From an uncultured Alphaproteobacteria bacterium (GTDB lineage: Bacteria > Pseudomonadota > Alphaproteobacteria > RF32 > CAG-239): DNA of 43,303 bases. A program made the position numbers and the translations under genes. The stretch covers positions 1 to 43,303 of the forward strand of contig CALXUE010000014.1 of NCBI GenBank assembly GCA_944391615.1, given 5' to 3'. Of this stretch, positions 25,197 through 33,995 are shown in pieces; within the stretch, counting starts at the first letter, position 1; each line of letters starts with the position of its first letter. The notes under the pieces are model-generated. The model saw only the letters and a program-made list of their open reading frames with translations. It made no database searches and was not told where the DNA came from.

Positions 25197-25646
25197 TTAT
25201 TTAACAATCATTGCCGTAAATTCTGCCTCACTTACAATTTTATCATCAACATAGGACTTTCCCTTAAAGACAAAAACCTTGCCATGTTCTTTAACTTTTT
25301 CAACATGCATTTTGAGCTGATCACCAGGTTTAACAACTTTGCGGAATTTAACACCATCAATTGACATAAAGAAAACGCCGGCTTTGTTTTGTTTGTAGTC
25401 ATCCATACCTGATAACACTAAAGCACCGGCAGTTTGCGCCATAGCTTCAATTTGCAAAACACCGGGCATAACCGGATTTCCGGGGAAGTGTCCTTGAAAA
25501 AATTCCTCATTCATCGTCACATTCTTTGTACCAATGCCTTTAACACCGGGCTCTTCCACCTCAAGTCTGTCAACCAACAAAAACGGATAACGATGCGGCA
25601 GCATCTCCATAATATCTTCGATATAATAAATTTTATTTTCAGACAT
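25197..25646 (-). CDS. fabZ: 3-hydroxyacyl-[acyl-carrier-protein] dehydratase FabZ
   Basis: A 149-residue hot-dog-fold enzyme dehydrating 3-hydroxyacyl-ACP in fatty-acid elongation, and linked to lipid A genes because both compete for hydroxymyristoyl-ACP. It starts MSENK at 25646; six codons upstream is another ATG, but AAGGA (10 bases before) fits 25646. The family motif LPHRYPFLLVDR, then HFPGNPVMPGVLQIEAMAQ with the catalytic His and Glu, is clear. It is the last gene of the envelope operon; lpxA, which often follows fabZ, is not here. Confidence 0.95.
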   Translation of the reverse strand: MSENKIYYIEDIMEMLPHRYPFLLVDRLEVEEPGVKGIGTKNVTMNEEFFQGHFPGNPVMPGVLQIEAMAQTAGALVLSGMDDYKQNKAGVFFMSIDGVKFRKVVKPGDQLKMHVEKVKEHGKVFVFKGKSYVDDKIVSEAEFTAMIVK

Positions 25647-25680
25647 AACAAATCTATCCTTCAAAAAATTAAAAAAAAAA

Positions 25681-26703
25681 CTAAGAATTATGCTTGTTTG
25701 AAAGCTTCTGCAAACAAGCCACTTGGCGCATAAAATCTTTGAATTTAACGGCCGGATACCCCATCATAACTTCTCCAGGGGCAATATCACGCATAATACC
25801 CGATTGAGAAGCAATCTGAGCACCTGAACCAATATTCAAATGGTCAGCAAATCCGGTTTGGCCACCGCATACCACATAATCACCAAAAGTGCAACTTCCG
25901 GCCACGCCTGTTTGAGAAACCACAATACAGTTATTGCCAAACTTATCATTATGAGCAATTTGTACAAGATTATCAATCTTGCAACCGTCGCCAATAACAG
26001 TATCATCTAGCGCGCCACGGTCAATACACGTATTAGCACCGACCTCCACATCATTTCCGATAATCACACGCCCCAGCTGCGGAATGCGTACATGCTTGCC
26101 ATCAATCATCATAAAGCCAAAACCATCCTGCCCGATACGCACACCGGCATAAATATAACAATTATCACCGATAATGGCATAAGAGATAGAAGCATTCGCA
26201 CCGATTTTTGTGTTATTACCAATTTTGCAAGCACGCCCAATAACCACATTAGGCTCAATCACACAATTTTCGCCGATAACAACTTTTTCTCCAATAACCA
26301 CGCCATCAGCAATAAACGTACCGCGGCCAATGATGGCTGTGGGATGAATCTTCGCACTGGAAGCAATATCCGCACGTAAACAAACCTCATGATAAAACTC
26401 TTGATTAAGCTTTAAGAAAGAGAGCTTAGGATTGGCTGATACCAAAATAATCACCCCTTGAGCCACAAACGGAGCCAACATTTCGGTTGTGACACAAGCC
26501 TTAGCCTTAATTTCGGCACCTTTTTCTTTGTTTTTCTTATCATAAAAGAAACAAATATCATTCTCAGAGGCATGATTCATAGTAGCAATATTTTGCACCA
26601 CAACCTGTGCCTGACTTACATCCAAAAGCTTGGCATCACAAATTTTTGCCACTTGAGCCAATGTAAAAGGTCCGTTTTTTTCATAAAAAGCAGTATCAAC
26701 CAT
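25681..26703 (-). CDS. lpxD: UDP-3-O-(3-hydroxyacyl)glucosamine N-acyltransferase LpxD
   Basis: Third acylation step of lipid A synthesis. 340 residues: an N-terminal uridine-binding domain (about 1-100), a left-handed beta-helix of hexapeptide repeats (about 105-290, for example [20 protein letters not shown]) and a C-terminal helix. The catalytic His lies in [15 protein letters not shown], followed by QTGVAGS. It sits between bamA (23 bases upstream) and fabZ (34 bases downstream), the standard order. Its presence shows that the cell makes lipid A, which gives the eptA-like gene a possible substrate. Confidence 0.96.
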   Translation of the reverse strand: MVDTAFYEKNGPFTLAQVAKICDAKLLDVSQAQVVVQNIATMNHASENDICFFYDKKNKEKGAEIKAKACVTTEMLAPFVAQGVIILVSANPKLSFLKLNQEFYHEVCLRADIASSAKIHPTAIIGRGTFIADGVVIGEKVVIGENCVIEPNVVIGRACKIGNNTKIGANASISYAIIGDNCYIYAGVRIGQDGFGFMMIDGKHVRIPQLGRVIIGNDVEVGANTCIDRGALDDTVIGDGCKIDNLVQIAHNDKFGNNCIVVSQTGVAGSCTFGDYVVCGGQTGFADHLNIGSGAQIASQSGIMRDIAPGEVMMGYPAVKFKDFMRQVACLQKLSNKHNS

Positions 26704-26726
26704 AAAAGAACCCTTTCATAAAAGAA

Positions 26727-28991
26727 TTAGAGTCTTGTACCAAAGTTCAAGCGGAACACTTCGGTTTCATCATAAGATTTTTTAACCACCGGTACAGCAA
26801 AGTCAATATCGATATTGCCCATCGGAGACTGCCATGTCAAACCGACACCGGTTGCCACACGCGGAGAAGATGAGTAATCAACATATTGTGAGCTAACACC
26901 GTTTGGTTTACCAATCATACCAACATCAACAAACGTACGCCCTCTGATTCCGAGCTCTTCCAATCCCATCGGGAAAGAAAGCTCCGTACCGGTATAAACC
27001 ATCCAGTTTCCACCCAAAGCATCATTTGTAAACTTATCTCTGGCACCCAAACCGCCAAACTCAAAGCCGCGCATATTATAACCGCCCAAGAAATACCTGT
27101 TAGCCAAACGAACATTTTGCCCGTTATAGCCGGTAATATAACCACCATTAGCAAAAATCTTCCAGGTATAATAATCGGCAAAAGTCATATAGTTATAGGC
27201 TTTAGCATCAAACTTGAGATATTTTTCATCACCGCCCAAACCGGCAATATCATTACCAAAAGACAAATAATATCCTTCGCGAGGGTTAATGGCACTATCG
27301 CGTTTATCATAAACAATTGTCTGGCCGATAATCGAACCACTATAACTCCCCTCTTCTTCCTTAATATATCTGGAAGCATCTTCATCAACATTATTAATTT
27401 TATCTTCACGCAGCGTATAACGAACATACTGAGACAAATCATCGGTATAATTCCAACCCAAGCGCAAACGACCACCGGTACTTTCGGTATCATAAGATCC
27501 CTCATCCTGATAATCTTCTTCAGTACGGAACAAATCAATACCTGCACTCAAAGGTCTGCCCAAGAAATAAGGCTCGGTAAAACTGATATTATAATCTTGA
27601 GCACGCTGAGAAACACCGATATCGAACCCCAACTGTTGACCTCTGCCCATAAAGTTGTTTTCGGTAATACCTGTTCTGATTAAAGCACCGTTAACGGTAG
27701 AATATCCTACACCGACATTGAAATAACCGGTAGATTTTTCTTCCACATTAACATTAACATCCGCACTGTTACCATCCGGATTGGGTTGTGTCTGAATATC
27801 AACTTTGCTAAAATAATCCAAGTTTTCAACATTGCGACGTGAAGCTCTGATTTTAGCACCGTTAAAAGCATCACCTTCCGAAATTCTAAACTCACGACGA
27901 ATAACATCATCATCGGTTCTGGTGTTGCCGCTGATGTTAATGCGGTTAACAAACACACGATCGCCTTCTTTCACATGGAAAGTCAGCATAATTTTACCAT
28001 TTGCGGGATCACGCACCAACTCCGGCTGTACATCAACAAAAGCAAACCCGTGCTTACCCAAAGATTCCGTAATAGCATAAACAGATTTTTCAATTTTATC
28101 GGCATTATACCAATCACCAACCTCAAGCAAAACATCCTCTTGCAAAGCGGCTGTATCCACATCTTGAATATCAGACACAACATTAATTGCTCCGATTTCA
28201 TAGCGAGGACCTTCATCCACCACAAACGTCAACACAAAAGATTTTTTGTCGGGACTAAGCTCCGCAATAGCCGACACCACATTAAAATCGGCGTATCCGT
28301 TTTTAGAATAGAAACGACGCAACAATTCCTTGTCATAATTCATACGTTCGGCATCAAAATTTTCAGAACCGGAAAAGATTCTGTACCAACGCGTTTCTTT
28401 GCTCATAATTTCACTTTGCAATTCACTGCTGGAATAATGCGTATTACCGATAAAATTAATTTTTTCGATAGCGGCCACCGGACCTTCATCTATTTCATAA
28501 ATCAAATCGACACTGTTATTTTCGCGTTTAATAATTTTCGGATCCACCACAACGGCATAGCGACCGGTTCTTTTATATACTTCCAAAATACGTTGCACAT
28601 CTTCCTGAGCTTTGGCTTTGCTGAAGGCCATACGGGGTGCCAAACTGACTTCAGATTCCAAAGTAGAGGTATCAACTTTTTTATTACCATCAAACAAACG
28701 GTCATTAATAATCGGGCTTTCAATAACATGAATAACGAGCTCCCCGCTTGGTGTAACATTAAAAGCCACATCGGTAAACAATCCGGTTTCATAAAGCTGT
28801 TTCAAAGCATCATTAAGCTTTTCTTCCGGCACTTTAGAATTTTTTGCAATATCGACATAAGCCAAAACCGTTTCATTTTCAACTCTGTTCAACCCCTGCA
28901 CGGAAATATCTCTGACATAAACATCTTTAGCCAAAGCCTCGGTTGACAAAACCAAACTGAGTAATGAAGCCCCCCAATATAATTTTTTCAT
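26727..28991 (-). CDS. bamA: Outer-membrane protein assembly factor BamA
   Basis: 754 residues: signal peptide (1-21, ending EALA), five POTRA domains (about 22-420; the first begins YVRDISVQGLNRVENETV) and a C-terminal beta-barrel (about 425-754). The barrel has the Omp85 pieces GRGQQLGFDIG, YNISFTEPYFLGRPLSAGID, FLGGYNMRGFEFGG (VRGF-like lock loop, here MRGF) and ends with an aromatic-rich FRLNFGTRL beta-signal. BamA inserts beta-barrel proteins into the outer membrane. Normally skp/ompH follows; here lpxD follows directly. RseP, the site-2 protease, is upstream by 38 bases. Confidence 0.96.
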   Translation of the reverse strand: MKKLYWGASLLSLVLSTEALAKDVYVRDISVQGLNRVENETVLAYVDIAKNSKVPEEKLNDALKQLYETGLFTDVAFNVTPSGELVIHVIESPIINDRLFDGNKKVDTSTLESEVSLAPRMAFSKAKAQEDVQRILEVYKRTGRYAVVVDPKIIKRENNSVDLIYEIDEGPVAAIEKINFIGNTHYSSSELQSEIMSKETRWYRIFSGSENFDAERMNYDKELLRRFYSKNGYADFNVVSAIAELSPDKKSFVLTFVVDEGPRYEIGAINVVSDIQDVDTAALQEDVLLEVGDWYNADKIEKSVYAITESLGKHGFAFVDVQPELVRDPANGKIMLTFHVKEGDRVFVNRINISGNTRTDDDVIRREFRISEGDAFNGAKIRASRRNVENLDYFSKVDIQTQPNPDGNSADVNVNVEEKSTGYFNVGVGYSTVNGALIRTGITENNFMGRGQQLGFDIGVSQRAQDYNISFTEPYFLGRPLSAGIDLFRTEEDYQDEGSYDTESTGGRLRLGWNYTDDLSQYVRYTLREDKINNVDEDASRYIKEEEGSYSGSIIGQTIVYDKRDSAINPREGYYLSFGNDIAGLGGDEKYLKFDAKAYNYMTFADYYTWKIFANGGYITGYNGQNVRLANRYFLGGYNMRGFEFGGLGARDKFTNDALGGNWMVYTGTELSFPMGLEELGIRGRTFVDVGMIGKPNGVSSQYVDYSSSPRVATGVGLTWQSPMGNIDIDFAVPVVKKSYDETEVFRLNFGTRL

Positions 28992-29029
28992 AATTCAGCA
29001 ATCCTTATATTAAAATAAAACCCAAAAGC

Positions 29030-30166
29030 TTATGCAAACCAACGATTAATCAATCTTGCAATATCATTCCAAGTTGCAAAAATCATTAAAGCCATAATAA
29101 GCGCAAACCCTGTCTTAAAGAGCAAATCTTTAAGTTTAGTCCCCATCTCGCGGCGTGTCACCATCTCGACCAAACAAATCACAATGTGTCCCCCATCTAA
29201 TAATGGAATAGGAAACAGATTAATCAAGCCAAGATTAATAGAAAGCAGCGCCATAAACACAATAAAGTCCAAAACCCCACTCTGCTTTGTAATATCACCT
29301 GACATTTCGGCAATTCTAATAATACCGCCGACATCATCACCGGAGCGTTTTCCGGAAATCATTTGCCCGACGCCACGGAGTGTAGCCACGGTAATATCCC
29401 AAGTTTCGACCGATGCATCACGCAATGCCTCAAACACACTCAAACGCTCATAACTCAATTCCACATTGCTGACAGACTTAATTCCGAGCATAGGTCTTTC
29501 AACCACTTGTCCATCCATAGCTGAAGCGTCTGTCATTTTTTCCAAATCAAAAGACAACGTTTTTTCTTCACCATCACGCAAAAGCTTAACCGCGACATTG
29601 CCATCAACAGCCAAATCCACTTCATAACGAATATCGTTAAAGTCTTTAATCTCGTGTCCGTTAATTTCCAAAATTCTATCACCTTTAACAATTCCGGCCT
29701 TATAAGCGGCACCGTTAGGCATCACTTCTCCCACCACCGGAGGATACGTCATTTTACCAAAAGAAAAAAAGATGATAGCAAAAACCAAAATAGCAAACAA
29801 ATAATTCGCCGCAGGTCCCGCAAAAGCGATTAAAAGACGCAAAGAAGGCGCCATAAACTGAAAGACATGCTTTTTCTCATTCTCAGAAAGAGCACTCAGC
29901 TTATCGGATTCGGAAACGGAAGCAGCATCTTCATCACCAAAAAACTTACAATATCCCCCTAAAGGAATAGCGCAAATTTTCCATCTTGTACCTTTCTTAT
30001 CAACCCGACCACAAAGCTCTTTGCCAAAGCCCAAAGAAAATTCATCAACCTTCACGCCCAGCATTCTTGCCACAAGAAAGTGCCCCAACTCGTGCACAAA
30101 CACCAATACACCGAGCAGAACAATAAAAGGCACAACATAATATAAAATATTTTCAATTACTTCCAT
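29030..30166 (-). CDS. rseP: RseP-type site-2 intramembrane zinc metalloprotease
   Basis: 378 residues. The metal-binding HExxH is in FVHELGHFLVARM (His25, His29) in the first transmembrane segment, with the third ligand in the NLFPIPLLDGGH segment near the C-terminus (LDG motif). One PDZ domain sits around residues 125-205 (VVGEVMPNGAAYKAGIVKGD, ILEING); E. coli RseP has two, the alphaproteobacterial versions usually one. The enzyme cleaves anti-sigma factors and leftover signal peptides within the membrane. It lies 5 bases after cdsA; the dxr gene often found between them is absent. Confidence 0.94.
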   Translation of the reverse strand: MEVIENILYYVVPFIVLLGVLVFVHELGHFLVARMLGVKVDEFSLGFGKELCGRVDKKGTRWKICAIPLGGYCKFFGDEDAASVSESDKLSALSENEKKHVFQFMAPSLRLLIAFAGPAANYLFAILVFAIIFFSFGKMTYPPVVGEVMPNGAAYKAGIVKGDRILEINGHEIKDFNDIRYEVDLAVDGNVAVKLLRDGEEKTLSFDLEKMTDASAMDGQVVERPMLGIKSVSNVELSYERLSVFEALRDASVETWDITVATLRGVGQMISGKRSGDDVGGIIRIAEMSGDITKQSGVLDFIVFMALLSINLGLINLFPIPLLDGGHIVICLVEMVTRREMGTKLKDLLFKTGFALIMALMIFATWNDIARLINRWFA

Positions 30167-30171
30167 AACAC

Positions 30172-30975
30172 TTAACCGACTTCAACCAAAGAAAACACCA
30201 ACACCAAAAAAGCCACCACAGCAAACGGAGCAGCAAAAATCAATCCATCGATTCTATCAAAAATTCCGCCATGCCCCGGAATAAGATTGCTTGAATCTTT
30301 CAAGCCCAAATGACGTTTAATTTTAGATTCGATTAAATCACCACATTGAGCCACCACAGCCAACACGGCAGCAGCCAAAGCGAACCACCCGCGCATATTA
30401 ATATCCCAAAATCTAAAATACAAATAAGACACAAGCGCAGCCAACAACATTCCGCCCACTAAGCCAGACCAAGTTTTGTTTGGGCTGATAGAAGGCGCAA
30501 GTTTCGGCCCTTTAACGGTAGAGCCGACCAAATATCCCCCAACATCAACGCCCCACACAACCAACACAAACCAAATCAACAAAACATTATTGGTCAGTTC
30601 ATAAAACCAATTAAGAGAGCCGATTCCCAAAGTAATATAAGGCACGCCCAAGACCAAAAGCCAACGATGTTCTTCCGCTTTAGCCTTCAACCACACAACA
30701 GCCGTGATAATAAGCATAACCAACATTGCCAAAATGAAATAAAACCCAGGCAAAAAAGAAACCATTACCACAGAAGAAGTATAAGCCGCGGCATAAAGCG
30801 CATTTTTCCTATTTGGAACAAATGTTGCCCACTCCCAAGCAAGCAATGTTCCACACAACATACAAAACAGATTAACAAACGGCGCCCCAAGATACAAAAG
30901 AACCAGCGTCAAAGGCGCCATCACAATAGCCGCCAACAATCTTTTCTTAAAAGAGTTCATCTTAGATTTTTCCAT
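30172..30975 (-). CDS. cdsA: Phosphatidate cytidylyltransferase CdsA
   Basis: 267-residue integral membrane enzyme making CDP-diacylglycerol from phosphatidate and CTP, needed for all phospholipids. About seven hydrophobic segments; signature SPNKTWSGLVGG and the C-terminal LGLKDSSNLIPGHGGIFDRID (catalytic-metal motif of the family). The start at 30975 has GGGAG five to ten bases upstream and overlaps the uppS stop by 14 bases, so it is translationally coupled to uppS. An in-frame Met five codons later is possible. Confidence 0.94.
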   Translation of the reverse strand: MEKSKMNSFKKRLLAAIVMAPLTLVLLYLGAPFVNLFCMLCGTLLAWEWATFVPNRKNALYAAAYTSSVVMVSFLPGFYFILAMLVMLIITAVVWLKAKAEEHRWLLVLGVPYITLGIGSLNWFYELTNNVLLIWFVLVVWGVDVGGYLVGSTVKGPKLAPSISPNKTWSGLVGGMLLAALVSYLYFRFWDINMRGWFALAAAVLAVVAQCGDLIESKIKRHLGLKDSSNLIPGHGGIFDRIDGLIFAAPFAVVAFLVLVFSLVEVG

Positions 30976-31669
30976 ATCTTCTCTCCCGAGATTTAAACTG
31001 TTCTATAATGTCATCAAGTTCTTGGGCTGAAAAATCAGGCCATAAAGTTTTTGTAAAAAAGAACTCTGCATAAGCAGCCTGCCAAAGCAAAAAATTGCTG
31101 ATACGCTGCTCACCGCTGGTTCTGATTACAATATCTGGATCAGGCATTTCATGCGTATAAAGCATAGCAGAAAAGTTTTGAATATCAACATCAGATTCCG
31201 ACAAATCACCATTTTTAACAAGGGCAGCCAATTTTTGCGCTGCCTGAAGAATTTCTTGGCGCGCTCCATAGCTGATTGCAAGGCATAAACACATTCCGGT
31301 ATTATCTTGAGTTTCGCGTTCCAGCCTGTGCATATTTTGGACAATATCCGCATCAAGCATATTTCTTTCACCGATAAATCTGATTCGGATATTATTTTTT
31401 TTCAGCTCAGACAAATCCGTTTTCAAATACTGTCTCAAGAGCGACATAAGCGTATCCACCTCATCTTTTGGGCGCCCCCAATTTTCGGTAGAAAAGGCAT
31501 AAAGGGTCAGAAACTTAACCCCTTTTTCATTGGCAGCTTTAGCAATTTCCTTAACAATTTCAGCGCCTTTTTTATGTCCCATTGAACGTGGCAAGCCTTG
31601 CTTTTTAGCCCACCGCCCGTTGCCATCCATAATAATGGCAATATGCTCCACATTATGATTATCAGTCAT
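30962..31669 (-). CDS. uppS: Undecaprenyl (di-trans, poly-cis) diphosphate synthase UppS
   Basis: 235-residue cytoplasmic prenyltransferase making undecaprenyl diphosphate, the lipid carrier for peptidoglycan and LPS. The active-site Asp15 is in MDGNGRWAKKQGLPRSMGH; later motifs LTLYAFSTENW and RTSGEQRISNFLLWQAAYAE are those of the cis-prenyltransferase family. It follows frr with a 79-base gap containing a strong hairpin. The substrate is made by an isoprenoid pathway of which no gene (dxr, for example) is in this window. Confidence 0.96.
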   Translation of the reverse strand: MTDNHNVEHIAIIMDGNGRWAKKQGLPRSMGHKKGAEIVKEIAKAANEKGVKFLTLYAFSTENWGRPKDEVDTLMSLLRQYLKTDLSELKKNNIRIRFIGERNMLDADIVQNMHRLERETQDNTGMCLCLAISYGARQEILQAAQKLAALVKNGDLSESDVDIQNFSAMLYTHEMPDPDIVIRTSGEQRISNFLLWQAAYAEFFFTKTLWPDFSAQELDDIIEQFKSRERRYGKI

Positions 31670-31702
31670 CTAAATAATAAACTTACGTCCCAACAAAACA
31701 TT

Positions 31703-31742
31703 TCCACAGCGCCCTCATTTAGACCCGACGGCACCGTGGAAT
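31703..31742 (-). other. Hairpin in the frr-uppS gap
   Basis: TTCCACAGCGCC (31703-31714) and GGCACCGTGGAA (31731-31742) form a 12-bp stem with ten normal pairs around a 16-base loop. It is not followed by a T-run in either direction, so a terminator is unlikely. An RNA stem that sets the ratio of frr to uppS, through processing or attenuation, would fit the position. Confidence 0.5.
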
Positions 31743-31748
31743 CAATTT

Positions 31749-32312
31749 CTATACTTGTAAAATATCTTTTTCTTTCTGAGCCAACAGCTCATCAATTTTT
31801 TTGATTGCTTCATCGGTCAATTTTTGAATTTCGTTTTCATAGCGTTTTTCATCATCTTCCGAAATAGCATTATCTTTTTTAAGTTTTTTAACTTCATCCA
31901 AAGCTTCGCGACGCAAATTACGCACAGCCACTTTATTATTTTCGGCATACTTACCGGCCACTTTGGTGAGCTCTTTTCTTCTCTCTTCGCTCAAAGGAGG
32001 AATAGGAATACGAATAAGCTGCCCATCGCTTGCCGGATTAAGGCCCAAATCCGATTCCATAATAGCCTTTTCAACAGCCTTAGCCAAACTTCTGTCCCAA
32101 ACCGAAACCGAGAGCGTGCGCGCATCCGGCACACTGACCGTACCGACCTGAGCCAAAGGCGTCATAGCCCCATAAGCCTCAACCATAATTCCATCGAGCA
32201 AACTCACATGAGCTCTCCCTGCCCGCAAAGAACCAAAATCAGCCTTCAAGGCCTCAATTGTTTTATCCATTTTAGATTTTATTTCAGACTTAATTTGATT
32301 AAAATCAGACAT
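31749..32312 (-). CDS. frr: Ribosome recycling factor
   Basis: 187 residues from the ATG at 32312, close to the usual 185; the ORF can be extended 11 codons upstream, but that adds a hydrophobic piece absent from the family. It splits post-termination ribosomes together with EF-G. The family segments DFGSLRAGRAHVSLLDGIMV, RIPIPPLSEERRKELTK and AVRNLRREALDEVKKLKKD are all present. It follows pyrH after 89 bases containing a hairpin and weak T-run, so its expression may partly be independent of pyrH. Confidence 0.96.
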   Translation of the reverse strand: MSDFNQIKSEIKSKMDKTIEALKADFGSLRAGRAHVSLLDGIMVEAYGAMTPLAQVGTVSVPDARTLSVSVWDRSLAKAVEKAIMESDLGLNPASDGQLIRIPIPPLSEERRKELTKVAGKYAENNKVAVRNLRREALDEVKKLKKDNAISEDDEKRYENEIQKLTDEAIKKIDELLAQKEKDILQV

Positions 32313-32386
32313 ATTAAATACCTTATATAAGATTAAAGATAACATACATAATTATTTATTTTGATTGATTTGGCAAGTACAATTTA

Positions 32387-32416
32387 AAAAGAGCCTTAAG
32401 ATTAGTGAATAAGGCT
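32387..32416 (-). terminator. Weak terminator or attenuator at the end of pyrH
   Basis: AGCCTTA (32392-32398) pairs perfectly with TAAGGCT (32410-32416) across the pyrH stop codon; on the minus strand it is followed by CTCTTTTT. The stem is short (7 bp), so partial read-through into frr is likely. Confidence 0.45.
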
Positions 32417-33112
32417 AAAATTTCCCTTACCTTCCAAAACCTTAGCCAAAGCGCCTTTTTCGTGTTGAGAAAACACCACGATGGGCAGATTCGTTTCTCT
32501 GGCCATAGCAATAGCCGTTAAGTCCATAACCCCCAATCTTTTTTCAATAACTTCATTATAAGACACAGTTTTAAGTTTTTTTGCTTTAGGATTCTTTCTG
32601 GGATCATCATCGTACACTCCATCAACCTGAGTAGATTTAAGCAAAGCATCACACCCCATTTCGGAGGCACGCAAAACAGCCCCAGTATCGGTCGTAAAAA
32701 ACGGGTTTCCGGTACCACCGGCAAAAATAACAATACGCTTTTTTTCCAAGTGCCTTCTGGCGCGGCGATAACGATAACTTTCACACACCTGAGGAATTTC
32801 CAAACCGGAGACCACACGCACATCCATTCCCATTTTTTCCATAATATTTTGCATATAAACAGCATTTATGACGGTAGCCATCATCCCGATATAATCACCG
32901 ACCGTACGTTCAATTCCTTTAGCCGCCTCATTAACACCGCGAAAGATATTTCCTCCGCCGACCACAACGCACACATCCACGCCGGCATCATAAACCTGCT
33001 TAATCTGCAAAGCAACATTTTCCACAGCTGCGGCCGAAATTCCATAACCTTTTTCACCCATCAACCCTTCGCCGGAAACTTTAATCAAGATGCGTTTATA
33101 AATAGGTTTCAT
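32402..33112 (-). CDS. pyrH: Uridylate (UMP) kinase PyrH
   Basis: 236 residues from the ATG at 33112, which has GGGGAG 8-13 bases upstream; an 18-codon upstream extension is not supported. It phosphorylates UMP to UDP. It belongs to the amino-acid kinase fold, with YKRILIKVSGEGLMGEKGYG at the N-terminus, VVGGGNIFRG, and FAGGTGNPFFTTDTGAVLRA. It heads the envelope operon; rpsB and tsf, which often come before pyrH, are not upstream: plsY begins divergently at 33279. Confidence 0.96.
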   Translation of the reverse strand: MKPIYKRILIKVSGEGLMGEKGYGISAAAVENVALQIKQVYDAGVDVCVVVGGGNIFRGVNEAAKGIERTVGDYIGMMATVINAVYMQNIMEKMGMDVRVVSGLEIPQVCESYRYRRARRHLEKKRIVIFAGGTGNPFFTTDTGAVLRASEMGCDALLKSTQVDGVYDDDPRKNPKAKKLKTVSYNEVIEKRLGVMDLTAIAMARETNLPIVVFSQHEKGALAKVLEGKGNFSLIH

Positions 33113-33278
33113 AACATAGCTCCCCGTTTTCAATAAAGTTAAAAGCATCATACAAAGGATATACAATTAAGTCAAAAGCAAATCATATTGATACACAACC
33201 TTGAATAAGCAGTTGCAAAAAATTCAAGAATGATTAAAGATAAGACAAATAAAAAAACAAAACATTAGGACAAAACAA

Positions 33279-33995
33279 ATGGATACGACAGTAATATTTA
33301 CCCTTTCGGCTTTAGGCGGATACCTATTAGGCTCCATTCCCTTTGGCTTGGTTTTAACACGTTTATGCGGTTTGGGCGACATTCGTAAAATCGGTTCAGG
33401 CAACATTGGCGCCACTAATGTTTTAAGAACCGGCCGCAAAGATTTGGCCTTATTAACGGTTCTGCTTGATGCCTTTAAGGCAGGTATTGCCGCATTGATA
33501 GCCTATCACTTAGCGCCTGAAAAATTTTATCTGTTTTTTGGTTTTGTCACCACAACCAACATTATGGCCTCATTAATCGCCGGTTTCTGCGGCGTATTGG
33601 GGCACAACTTTCCGATTTGGCTCAAGTTCAAAGGCGGCAAAGGTGTCGCTTCGGCATTCGGTTTTATATTGTTCACCTATTGGCCTTTGGCACTCGTCGC
33701 ATTGGGTGTATGGTTAGTTGTCGCCTTCAGAAGCAAATATTCATCTTTGTCGGCAATAATGGCCTGTGTGGCAGTACCTATTGTTGCCTTTTTCATGGTT
33801 GATCCGGTTTACACCGCTTTTTACACCGCCATTGCCTTGTTGATAATTATCCGTCACCACGCCAACATTTATCGCTTGCTGCACGGACAGGAGAGCAAAA
33901 TCAGTTTCAAAAAATCTGAGAAAGCTGAAAAGACAGAAAAATCTGAGAAAGCTCAAACTTCCAAATCAACCAAGAAAAACAAGAAAAAGAAATAA
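33279..33995 (+). CDS. plsY: Acyl-phosphate:glycerol-3-phosphate acyltransferase PlsY
   Basis: 238 residues, inner-membrane enzyme putting the first acyl chain on glycerol-3-phosphate. Three conserved loops are visible: GSIPFGLVLTRLCGLGDIR, GSGNIGATNVLR and the later FPIWLKFKGGKGVAS. Five or more membrane segments follow the family pattern. The last 35 residues are an unusual Lys/Ser/Glu-rich tail with repeated EKAEK/EKSEK, ending in lysines; PlsY is normally about 200 aa, so this tail is an addition. Its stop overlaps the dprA start by one base (TAATG). Confidence 0.95.
   Translation: MDTTVIFTLSALGGYLLGSIPFGLVLTRLCGLGDIRKIGSGNIGATNVLRTGRKDLALLTVLLDAFKAGIAALIAYHLAPEKFYLFFGFVTTTNIMASLIAGFCGVLGHNFPIWLKFKGGKGVASAFGFILFTYWPLALVALGVWLVVAFRSKYSSLSAIMACVAVPIVAFFMVDPVYTAFYTAIALLIIIRHHANIYRLLHGQESKISFKKSEKAEKTEKSEKAQTSKSTKKNKKKK

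Noticed and set aside
27975..28946. A 323-codon open frame antisense to bamA
   Set aside because: It lies fully within bamA on the other strand, reads as low-complexity Ile/Asn/Phe-rich protein with no motif, and bamA is unambiguous.
31824..32330. 168-codon frame antisense to frr
   Set aside because: Shadow of frr with no motif; frr is certain.
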